From assembly GCA_919901705.1 (NCBI GenBank), contig CAKKPR010000282.1, positions 1-5,687 on the forward strand: DNA of 5,687 nucleotides, in the 5' to 3' direction. Position 1 is the first letter of the stretch, and each line of letters starts with the position of its first letter. The notes under the pieces were generated by a model. That model was not told the origin of the DNA. It did not search any database and saw nothing but the letters and a program-made list of their open reading frames with translations. This stretch comes from Thermodesulfovibrionales bacterium (lineage in GTDB: Bacteria; Nitrospirota; Thermodesulfovibrionia; Thermodesulfovibrionales; UBA1546). Below are positions 1 through 5,206 of the stretch, one piece after another. The translations under genes and the position numbers were made by a program.

Positions 1-74
1 ACGAAATACACCAACAGGCTTTTCTGCCCAAAGGCATGTATGAAAAGCTTATGCAGAAAAAGCTTGAGTGGTAG
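1..74 (+). CDS. C-terminal end of an unidentified upstream gene (partial)
   Basis: The left edge is open in the frame beginning at base 3 and ends at a TAG at 72-74, giving 23 residues: EIHQQAFLPKGMYEKLMQKKLEW. The mix of Lys, Glu, Gln and hydrophobic residues looks like an amphipathic C-terminal helix of a real protein. The competing frame from base 1, which stays open to a TAA at 91-93, is rich in Cys, Arg and Ser and looks less natural. I do not recognise the family. hemW often precedes hrcA in other bacteria, but this tail does not resemble the HemW C-terminus I know, so I make no call. The hrcA promoter downstream implies that this gene belongs to a separate transcription unit. Confidence 0.45.
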   Translation, partial: EIHQQAFLPKGMYEKLMQKKLEW

Positions 75-86
75 AGATACGCTCAG

Positions 87-124
87 GCATTAAAAACTTC
101 TGATAAGTTAATGCTAAGTCTTTT
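87..124 (+). terminator. Possible weak intrinsic terminator after the upstream gene
   Basis: GCATT (87-91) can pair with AATGC (110-114) and AACTT (95-99) with AAGTT (105-109), around a CTGAT loop and with a three-base AAA bulge on the left side. A short T-rich run, TCTTTT, follows at 119-124. The position, 12 bases after the upstream stop codon, suits a terminator. The stem is A+T rich, bulged and separated from the T run by a few bases, so termination would be weak and the structure may be fortuitous. Confidence 0.3.
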
Positions 125-148
125 AAAAAGAAGAAGAATTTAGTTCAC

Positions 149-178
149 TTGACATGAAAAATGTTTTCCTGATAAACT
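149..178 (+). promoter_or_regulatory. Sigma-70-type promoter of the hrcA operon
   Basis: A perfect -35 hexamer TTGACA lies at 149-154. The -10 can be read as GATAAA at 171-176 (16-base spacer) or TAAACT at 173-178 (18-base spacer); each matches four of six positions of TATAAT. Transcription would start at about 183-186, inside the left arm of the CIRCE element. HrcA bound there would therefore cover the start site, which is the usual arrangement for CIRCE-controlled vegetative promoters. No sigma-32-like promoter (CTTGAA plus CCCCAT-type -10) is visible. Confidence 0.75.
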
Positions 179-179
179 A

Positions 180-206
180 TTAGCACTCTCGATGCGAGAG
201 TGCTAA
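180..206. promoter_or_regulatory. CIRCE operator (HrcA binding site)
   Basis: TTAGCACTC (180-188), nine bases, then GAGTGCTAA (198-206) is an exact match to the CIRCE consensus TTAGCACTC-N9-GAGTGCTAA, the operator of the HrcA repressor. It overlaps the expected transcription start, and its right arm lies in the 5' leader of the hrcA mRNA. The nine-base spacer is itself palindromic, as are the immediate flanks, so the full perfect dyad is 13-bp arms at 179-191 and 195-207 around ATG. The first gene downstream is hrcA, so the circuit is autoregulatory. Confidence 0.97.
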
Positions 207-212
207 TGCCCT

Positions 213-218
213 GAGAGG
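213..218 (+). promoter_or_regulatory. Ribosome binding site of hrcA
   Basis: GAGAGG at 213-218 lies nine bases before the ATG at 228. It is a moderate Shine-Dalgarno sequence just downstream of the CIRCE right arm, and it supports the chosen hrcA start. Confidence 0.65.
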
Positions 219-227
219 TCTAAGAAA

Positions 228-1262
228 ATGCTTAATGAAAGAAGCCAAAAGGTACTCTGCGCTATAGTACAGACCTATATAAACAACCCTGAACCTGTGG
301 GGTCAAGTTTTATTACAAAAAGATATTCTTTTAACCTTTCTCCGGCTACGGTCAGGAATATAATGGCAGACCTTGAGGAACAGGGTTTTCTCAGCCAGCC
401 CCATACATCTGCCGGCAGGATACCCACAGACATGGGTTATAGGTTATTTGTAAATTCTCTGCACTCAGAGATTGAATATCAGCCTGATAACAGGTCAAGT
501 CTTTACAAAATGGTTAATGAGCTGGAATCCATAAAGGATGATATAAATACGCTTCTTGAGGAAACAACTAAAAGGCTTTCTGTTTTCTCCCACTATCTCA
601 GCGTAGCAGTTTCTCCCAGCACAAGGATATCTACTTTTAACAGGATTGAATTTTTGAGGCACAGGGGCAGTCAGGTAGTTGCGGTGCTTCTTACAGATGA
701 AGGACTTATTAAGAATAAGGTTTTAGATGTGGGGTCAGACCTTTCGCAGCGTCATCTTAACAGGATATCCGAATACCTTAATTCAGAATTCCATGGTTAT
801 TCCCTTATTGAGATTCGCGCGAAGATAATCAGGGAAATGGCAAAAGAGAAAGACCTGTGCGATACGCTCATCTCCAGGGCCATAAGGATATGTAAAGAGG
901 CATTGTTTTTCCCTTATGATGACCTCTTTATTGCAGGATTTGCAGAGGTTCTCGGACTGCCTGATTTTTCAGATGTGGAAAAGATAAAAGAGATTTCTAA
1001 AGCAATAGAGGACAAACATCATATGTTGCAGATACTTGAAAAGATCTCTGATACTGACGGTGTTAAGGTGATAATCGGGGCTGAAAATTCTATAATGCAG
1101 ATGAAGGGATTCAGTCTTGTAGCATCGTCTTATAAAGAGGGCGACAGGCCTATCGGCTGTGTTGGTATGATTGGTCCCACGAGGATGGACTATTCCAGGG
1201 CTATTGCAGTGGTTAATACGACTGCGAGATTTCTTACCAGGGTATTAACAGATAGAAAATGA
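228..1262 (+). CDS. hrcA: Heat-inducible transcription repressor HrcA
   Basis: HrcA is the cytoplasmic repressor that binds CIRCE as a dimer and loses activity on heat stress, when it needs the GroE chaperonin to refold. The protein has 344 residues, a normal length. Residues 1 to about 70 form the winged-helix DNA-binding domain: the helix-turn-helix falls around 24-55 (VGSSFITKRY then SPATVRNIMADLEEQGFL), followed by the family signature HTSAGRIPTD at 59-68 and MGYRLFVN. The rest is the dimerisation and GAF-like HrcA domain, ending in the conserved GPTRMDY at 316-322 and a helix that reads AIAVVNTTARFLTRVL. The ATG at 228 is supported by the GAGAGG at 213-218 and by the N-terminus, which matches the family pattern (ERxxKVLxAIVxxYI). 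It is first in the operon behind the CIRCE site, so it should repress its own transcription. Its stop overlaps the grpE start as ATGA. Confidence 0.97.
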   Translation: MLNERSQKVLCAIVQTYINNPEPVGSSFITKRYSFNLSPATVRNIMADLEEQGFLSQPHTSAGRIPTDMGYRLFVNSLHSEIEYQPDNRSSLYKMVNELESIKDDINTLLEETTKRLSVFSHYLSVAVSPSTRISTFNRIEFLRHRGSQVVAVLLTDEGLIKNKVLDVGSDLSQRHLNRISEYLNSEFHGYSLIEIRAKIIREMAKEKDLCDTLISRAIRICKEALFFPYDDLFIAGFAEVLGLPDFSDVEKIKEISKAIEDKHHMLQILEKISDTDGVKVIIGAENSIMQMKGFSLVASSYKEGDRPIGCVGMIGPTRMDYSRAIAVVNTTARFLTRVLTDRK

Positions 1263-2044
1263 AGAAAAGAAAGAAAGAGGATTTTATAAAAAACGAGACA
1301 GAAAAAGTGACCGGCATTGAGGATACTGAAAATCAGGATTCTGCTGAAGCTGAGGCTGAAAAAAAAGTCGGTACGACTCGTCCGCACCCAGGCGGACTCG
1401 CCGAGGAGAGCAACCGAGATGCAGATACTGAAGTTTTAAAGGGAAAGAATCTCGATGAAGAGTTAAATGACCAGAAAGACAAGTATCTGCGACTATATGC
1501 AGAGTTTGAGAATTATAAGAAAAGGGTAGCCAGAGATAAAGAGGAACTCGTAAAGTATGGCAATGAATCACTGCTTTATGAGCTTCTGCCTGTACTTGAC
1601 AATCTTGAAATGGCCTTAAAACATGCGTCAAATGATGTAGATGATGTATCGGCAGAATATCAACCGAGGATGGCAGGACTTGTTCAGGGCGTGGAAATAA
1701 CACTAAGGGAATTTTTAAAGGTCATTGATAAGTTTGGGCTTACTCCAATAATTGCGATTAACAAGATATTTGACCCGTCACTGCACCATGCAATGACACA
1801 AGTTGAGAGGGATGATGTTGATGAGAATACAGTTGTGGAGGAATTCAGAAAAGGATATATGCTTCGGGATAAGGTATTAAGGCCTTCATTGGTGGCAGTA
1901 TCTAAAAAGCCGGTGAATAGTGAACAGTTGTCTCGCCCCAGCGAGTCGCCCCCGCACTCAGGCGGGTTCGCTGAGGAGAATGAGGCGACAGCTGTCAGCG
2001 AAGAAAAAGAAAATATAGAAGAAAATATAGAGGAGGAGATGTAA
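1259..2044 (+). CDS. grpE: Nucleotide exchange factor GrpE with extended disordered tails
   Basis: GrpE opens the DnaK nucleotide cleft to release ADP and acts as a dimer in the cytoplasm. The conserved core spans about residues 63-217. It has a long helix with YAEFENYKKR at 80-89, the four-helix region ELLPVLDNLEMALKH at 108-122, then FDPSLHHAM at 171-179 and the beta-domain segment RKGYMLRDKVLRPSLVAV at 197-214. At 261 residues it is longer than the usual 180-210, because both ends are acidic, low-complexity tails (about 1-60 and 218-261). Each tail contains an in-frame copy of the same GC-rich hairpin repeat, encoding PHPGGLAEE (42-50) and PHSGGFAEE (232-240). The start overlaps the hrcA stop as ATGA and has no good Shine-Dalgarno sequence, so translational coupling to hrcA is likely. 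A GTG at codon 17 is an alternative start with no better support. The stop is one base before dnaK. Confidence 0.96.
   Translation: MKKRKKEDFIKNETEKVTGIEDTENQDSAEAEAEKKVGTTRPHPGGLAEESNRDADTEVLKGKNLDEELNDQKDKYLRLYAEFENYKKRVARDKEELVKYGNESLLYELLPVLDNLEMALKHASNDVDDVSAEYQPRMAGLVQGVEITLREFLKVIDKFGLTPIIAINKIFDPSLHHAMTQVERDDVDENTVVEEFRKGYMLRDKVLRPSLVAVSKKPVNSEQLSRPSESPPHSGGFAEENEATAVSEEKENIEENIEEEM
1380..1409 (+). repeat. GC-rich hairpin repeat, copy 1 (inside grpE N-terminal tail)
   Basis: GTCCGC (1380-1385) pairs with GCGGAC (1392-1397) around the loop ACCCAG. The segment 1383-1409 matches 1953-1979 at 23 of 27 bases, in the same reading phase (570 bases apart), and encodes PHPGGLAEE. It is more GC-rich than the A-rich sequence around it, which suggests an inserted element tolerated in a disordered tail. 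The identity of the element family is not known to me. Confidence 0.75.
1929..1990 (+). repeat. GC-rich hairpin repeat, copy 2 (inside grpE C-terminal tail)
   Basis: This is a nested, imperfect palindrome. The inner stem is CCCGC (1951-1955) with GCGGG (1962-1966) around the loop ACTCAG. The outer stem is CCCCAGCGA (1936-1944) with TCGCTGAGG (1968-1976), eight of nine pairs. The outermost TGTC (1929-1932) can pair with GACA (1987-1990). The segment 1953-1979 is the second copy of the repeat at 1383-1409 and encodes PHSGGFAEE in the same frame. It stands out from the A-rich acidic codons on its 3' side. Confidence 0.75.
2031..2038 (+). promoter_or_regulatory. Strong ribosome binding site of dnaK
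   Basis: AGGAGGAG, seven bases before the dnaK ATG, is a near-ideal Shine-Dalgarno sequence embedded in the last codons of grpE. It fixes the dnaK start at 2046 and predicts much stronger initiation than at grpE or dnaJ, which lack comparable sites. Confidence 0.9.
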
Positions 2045-2045
2045 G

Positions 2046-3977
2046 ATGGCTAAAGCAATAGGAATAGACCTTGGGACAACCAACTCTGTTGTTGCAGTTG
2101 TTCAGGGCGGCGAGCAGGTAGTAATACCTAACCAGGAGGGAACAAGGACAACCCCTTCTGTTGTTGCATTTACAGAAAAAGGAGAAAGACTGGTAGGACA
2201 GATAGCAAAAAGACAGGCAATCACAAATCCTGAGAACACGATATTCTCCATAAAAAGGCTGATGGGAAGGAAATATAATTCCCCTGAGGTGGATCATGCA
2301 AAGAAACGCCTTCCATATAAGATTGTGGAGGCGCCAAACGGAGACGCCCATGTTGAGATAAGGGGCAAGCGTTATTCACCGCCGGAGATTTCAGCAATGA
2401 TACTACAGAAACTCAAACAGGCTGCTGAAGATTATCTCGGAGAGACGGTAAATGATGCGGTCATAACCGTACCTGCCTATTTTGATGACAGCCAGAGGCA
2501 GGCTACAAAAGATGCGGGAAAGATTGCAGGTCTCAATGTCCTGAGAATAATAAATGAACCTACTGCTGCCTCATTGGCTTATGGAATGGACAAAAAGAAA
2601 GAGGAAAAGATCGCAGTTTATGATTTGGGCGGCGGAACATTTGATGTGTCCATACTTGAGATTGGACAGGGAGTAATTGAGGTAAAATCCACAAACGGCG
2701 ATACATATCTGGGCGGCGACGATTTTGATATCAGGATTATAGACTGGATGGTCGAGGAGTTCAGGAAAGACCAGGGCATTGACCTCAAACATGACAAGAT
2801 GGCATTGCAGAGACTTAAAGAGGCTGCAGAAAGGGCGAAGATAGAACTTTCGACTGCCGCTGAGACTGAGATAAACCTGCCATTTGTCACAGCAGATGCA
2901 ACAGGGCCAAAGCATATGCTCATGAAACTCACAAGGGCCAAGCTTGAACAGCTCACAGGAGACCTTATAGAAAATACAACAGGGCCATGCAAAAATGCCC
3001 TCAGCGACGCAAATCTGTCTGCTTCAAACATTGATGAAGTTCTTCTCGTTGGCGGGCAGACAAGGACGCCAAAGGTACAGCAGACAGTTCAGGAATTTTT
3101 TGGGAAAGAACCTAACAAGACAGTTAACCCTGATGAGGTTGTTGCTGTTGGCGCTGCAATACAGGGAGCAGTGCTTAAGGGAGAGGTTAAAGAAGTCTTG
3201 CTCCTTGATGTAACCCCGCTGTCCCTTGGAATTGAGACGCTTGGCGGGATATTCACAAAGATAATAGAGAGGAATTCTACTATTCCAACAAAGAAGAGCC
3301 AGGTATTTTCAACTGCTGCTGATAACCAGCCGGCTGTCACAATAAAGATATGTCAGGGCGAGAGGGAGATGGCTTCGGATAATAAGCTTCTTGGAAATTT
3401 TGAGCTGATAGGCATTCCGCCTGCACCGAGAGGGATTCCTCAGGTAGAGGTGACATTTGATATTGATGCAAACGGCATACTGCATGTATCTGCCAAAGAC
3501 CTTGGGACGGGTAAAGAACAGTCAATCAGGATAACAGCCTCAAGCGGGCTCAATGATGATGAAGTGAAGAAGATGATGCGCGACGCTGAGTCTCATGCAG
3601 AAGATGACAGAAATAAAAAACAGCTTGCAGAGGTAAGGAATGAGGCAGACACGCTTGTTTACAGCGTTGAAAAATCTCTGCGTGATTACGGAAATAAATT
3701 AAGCGAACCTGAAAAGAAGGAGATAGAAGAGACACTCGAAAAGTGCAAAAAGCTAAAAGACTCAAGTACAGATGTTTCAGAGATAAAATCTTCAGTTGAA
3801 AACCTTATGAAGGCCTCGCATAAACTTGCAGAACACATCTATAAAGCAGCAGGCGCCCAGCAGGCAGGTGGCGCATGCGCTGGAGCTGATGCAGGTAAAG
3901 CAGGAGAAGCCAAGCCAGGCGAAGAAGAGGTTGTTGAAGCAGAATTTGAGGATGTAGATAAAAAGAAAGAGAGCTAA
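2046..3977 (+). CDS. dnaK: Molecular chaperone DnaK (Hsp70)
   Basis: DnaK is the cytoplasmic ATP-dependent Hsp70 chaperone; it binds exposed hydrophobic segments in a cycle driven by DnaJ and GrpE. The length, 643 residues, is typical. The ATPase domain covers about 1-383: the phosphate-1 loop GIDLGTTNS at 6-14, the phosphate-2 motif DLGGGTFD at 193-200 (T198 corresponds to the autophosphorylated Thr of E. coli DnaK), and LLVGGQTRTP. The diderm-type insert (around KKRLPYKIVEAPNGDAHVE) is present, which argues against a Gram-positive host. The interdomain linker VLLLDV is at 384-389, followed by the substrate-binding beta domain, the helical lid and a Gly/Ala-rich flexible tail. The C-terminus ends in VVEAEFEDVDKKKES, like the DAEFEEV-type end of bacterial DnaKs. 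All key residues I checked are present. The start follows the grpE stop by one base and has the best ribosome binding site in the window. Confidence 0.99.
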   Translation: MAKAIGIDLGTTNSVVAVVQGGEQVVIPNQEGTRTTPSVVAFTEKGERLVGQIAKRQAITNPENTIFSIKRLMGRKYNSPEVDHAKKRLPYKIVEAPNGDAHVEIRGKRYSPPEISAMILQKLKQAAEDYLGETVNDAVITVPAYFDDSQRQATKDAGKIAGLNVLRIINEPTAASLAYGMDKKKEEKIAVYDLGGGTFDVSILEIGQGVIEVKSTNGDTYLGGDDFDIRIIDWMVEEFRKDQGIDLKHDKMALQRLKEAAERAKIELSTAAETEINLPFVTADATGPKHMLMKLTRAKLEQLTGDLIENTTGPCKNALSDANLSASNIDEVLLVGGQTRTPKVQQTVQEFFGKEPNKTVNPDEVVAVGAAIQGAVLKGEVKEVLLLDVTPLSLGIETLGGIFTKIIERNSTIPTKKSQVFSTAADNQPAVTIKICQGEREMASDNKLLGNFELIGIPPAPRGIPQVEVTFDIDANGILHVSAKDLGTGKEQSIRITASSGLNDDEVKKMMRDAESHAEDDRNKKQLAEVRNEADTLVYSVEKSLRDYGNKLSEPEKKEIEETLEKCKKLKDSSTDVSEIKSSVENLMKASHKLAEHIYKAAGAQQAGGACAGADAGKAGEAKPGEEEVVEAEFEDVDKKKES

Positions 3978-3983
3978 AAAATT

Positions 3984-4052
3984 TAGCGTGTAGCGGGTAG
4001 GGAGTAGCGTGTAAAATAAACGCTACACGCTATACGCTATACGCTATACGCT
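3984..4052 (+). repeat. Inverted array of a 7-bp repeat between dnaK and dnaJ
   Basis: The left arm is four heptamers, TAGCGTG, TAGCGGG, TAGGGAG and TAGCGTG (3984-4011). A nine-base A/T spacer follows (4012-4020). The right arm is CGCTACA, three copies of CGCTATA, then CGCT (4021-4052), which is the reverse complement of the same unit. The RNA could fold into a long hairpin in several registers offset by seven bases. There is no T run after it, so it is not an intrinsic terminator. The array fills nearly the whole 78-bp gap and ends three bases before the dnaJ ATG. It resembles the short intergenic repeats scattered in some environmental bacterial genomes (inference). Confidence 0.9.
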
Positions 4053-4055
4053 GAT

Positions 4056-5159
4056 ATGAAAGACTACTACGAAATACTTGGTGTATCAAGAGATACTTCT
4101 GAGGCTGAGTTAAAAAAGGCATACCGGCAGCTTGCCATGAAGTACCACCCTGACAGAAATTCGGGCAACAAAGAGTCAGAGGATAAGTTCAAGGAGATAA
4201 ACGAGGCTTATTCATGCCTGTCTGATGCGCAAAAAAGGGCCAACTATGACAGGTTTGGAACTGCTGAAGGCATGGGTGCCGGTGCAGGGTACAGTCCTTT
4301 TGGCGCCGGGTTTGGCGATGTATTTGAAGACATCTTCGGGGATTTCTTTGGAACCTTCACAGGCCAGCGCAGAGCGAGGCCTGCAAAAGGCGGTGACCTC
4401 AGATATGACCTGGATATAACACTTATGGAAGCGGCATTTGGCGTTGAGAAGGCGCTTGAAGTGCCGAGGTGGGATAACTGTACTGAGTGCAGGGGAACAG
4501 GAGCAGCGCCCGGGAAAGGGCCTGTTACATGCTCTAACTGCAAAGGCGCCGGGCAGGTAAGGTTCCAGCAGGGATTTTTTAGTGTTTCAAAGACATGCGG
4601 TAAATGTAATGGTGAAGGCAGGATTATTACAGACCCCTGCAAAAAATGTAAAGGACATGGCAAGGTCAAGGCCTATAGGGATATAAGCGTTAAGATTCCT
4701 CCCGGTGTTGATACTGGTTCAAAACTGAGGATGTCAGGGGAAGGTGAACTTGGTATTTATGGCGGCCCGCCTGGAGACCTTTATATATTTCTTAATATCG
4801 CTGAACATCCTTTTTTCAAGAGAGAGGGGATGACTTTATATTGCAAGGTTCCTGTTTCCTTTCCACAGGCTGCATTAGGCGCAGAGGTTGAGGTTCCCAC
4901 GCTGGATGGCCTTACAAAGATCAGGATTCCTCCCGGAACTCCATCAGGTAAAGCATTTCATATAAAAGGCAAAGGTATGCCGAGGCTTGGAGGGCATCCA
5001 CGTGGCGAGCAGGTTGTAATTATTAACATAGAAGTTCCAAAGCACCTCACGCAACGGCAGAAGGAGATACTTGAGGAGTTTGCAAAGATAAACGGGGATG
5101 AGGTTTCAAAAGGGTTTAAGGAGAAACTCAAAGACCTGTTTGCAGGGACGAAGACGTAA
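4056..5159 (+). CDS. dnaJ: Chaperone protein DnaJ (type I Hsp40)
   Basis: DnaJ is the co-chaperone that delivers unfolded substrates to DnaK and triggers its ATP hydrolysis. At 367 residues it is a full-length type I Hsp40. The J domain occupies 1 to about 67 with HPD at 31-33. A rather short Gly/Phe region (about 68-100) contains DIFGDFFG at 92-99. The zinc-binding domain has all four CxxCxGxG repeats, starting at C142, C159, C181 and C195. The C-terminal substrate-binding domains follow (VKIPPGVDTGSKLRMSGEGE and IRIPPGTPSGKAFHIKGKGMP). The zinc fingers separate it from CbpA-type proteins. MKDYYEILGV is the canonical N-terminus, so the ATG at 4056 is secure. An in-frame TAA at 4017 with no start codon in between rules out an extension. 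There is no Shine-Dalgarno sequence; the heptamer array lies directly upstream. It is the fourth gene of the CIRCE-controlled operon. Confidence 0.98.
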   Translation: MKDYYEILGVSRDTSEAELKKAYRQLAMKYHPDRNSGNKESEDKFKEINEAYSCLSDAQKRANYDRFGTAEGMGAGAGYSPFGAGFGDVFEDIFGDFFGTFTGQRRARPAKGGDLRYDLDITLMEAAFGVEKALEVPRWDNCTECRGTGAAPGKGPVTCSNCKGAGQVRFQQGFFSVSKTCGKCNGEGRIITDPCKKCKGHGKVKAYRDISVKIPPGVDTGSKLRMSGEGELGIYGGPPGDLYIFLNIAEHPFFKREGMTLYCKVPVSFPQAALGAEVEVPTLDGLTKIRIPPGTPSGKAFHIKGKGMPRLGGHPRGEQVVIINIEVPKHLTQRQKEILEEFAKINGDEVSKGFKEKLKDLFAGTKT

Positions 5160-5206
5160 ATGTATGCCCTGTATAGTCGTGTATTTTTAGCTGTAAAAGT
5201 CTAACG

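Noticed and set aside
1..93. Alternative upstream frame from base 1 ending at a TAA at 91-93.
   Set aside because: Its Cys/Arg/Ser-rich composition looks like an out-of-frame reading. The frame ending at 74 is more protein-like, though neither can be proved from so few codons.
1034..1080. Sigma-32-like internal promoter in hrcA (CTTGAA at about 1036).
   Set aside because: No CCCCAT-type -10 lies at the right distance. The CIRCE/HrcA system already explains heat control.
1284..1703. Long open frame on the minus strand within grpE, and similar ones within dnaK (2618-3031) and dnaJ (4244-4669).
   Set aside because: They lie fully antisense to genes with strong family motifs, their translations are rich in Ser, Cys, Leu and Pro with no recognisable domain, and none has a credible ribosome binding site or context. 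They mirror the codon pattern of the sense genes.
1987..1996. Perfect 10-bp palindrome GACAGCTGTC in the grpE tail as a separate operator.
   Set aside because: It is short, inside coding sequence and next to the repeat copy. Nothing else supports regulator binding.
3984..4052. Heptamer hairpin as an intrinsic terminator after dnaK.
   Set aside because: No T run follows the right arm, and dnaJ starts three bases later. It may cause pausing or processing, but it does not have terminator form.
3984..4052. Heptamer array as a CRISPR array.
   Set aside because: The units are seven bases, contiguous and inverted, with no spacers of 25-40 bases and no cas genes nearby.
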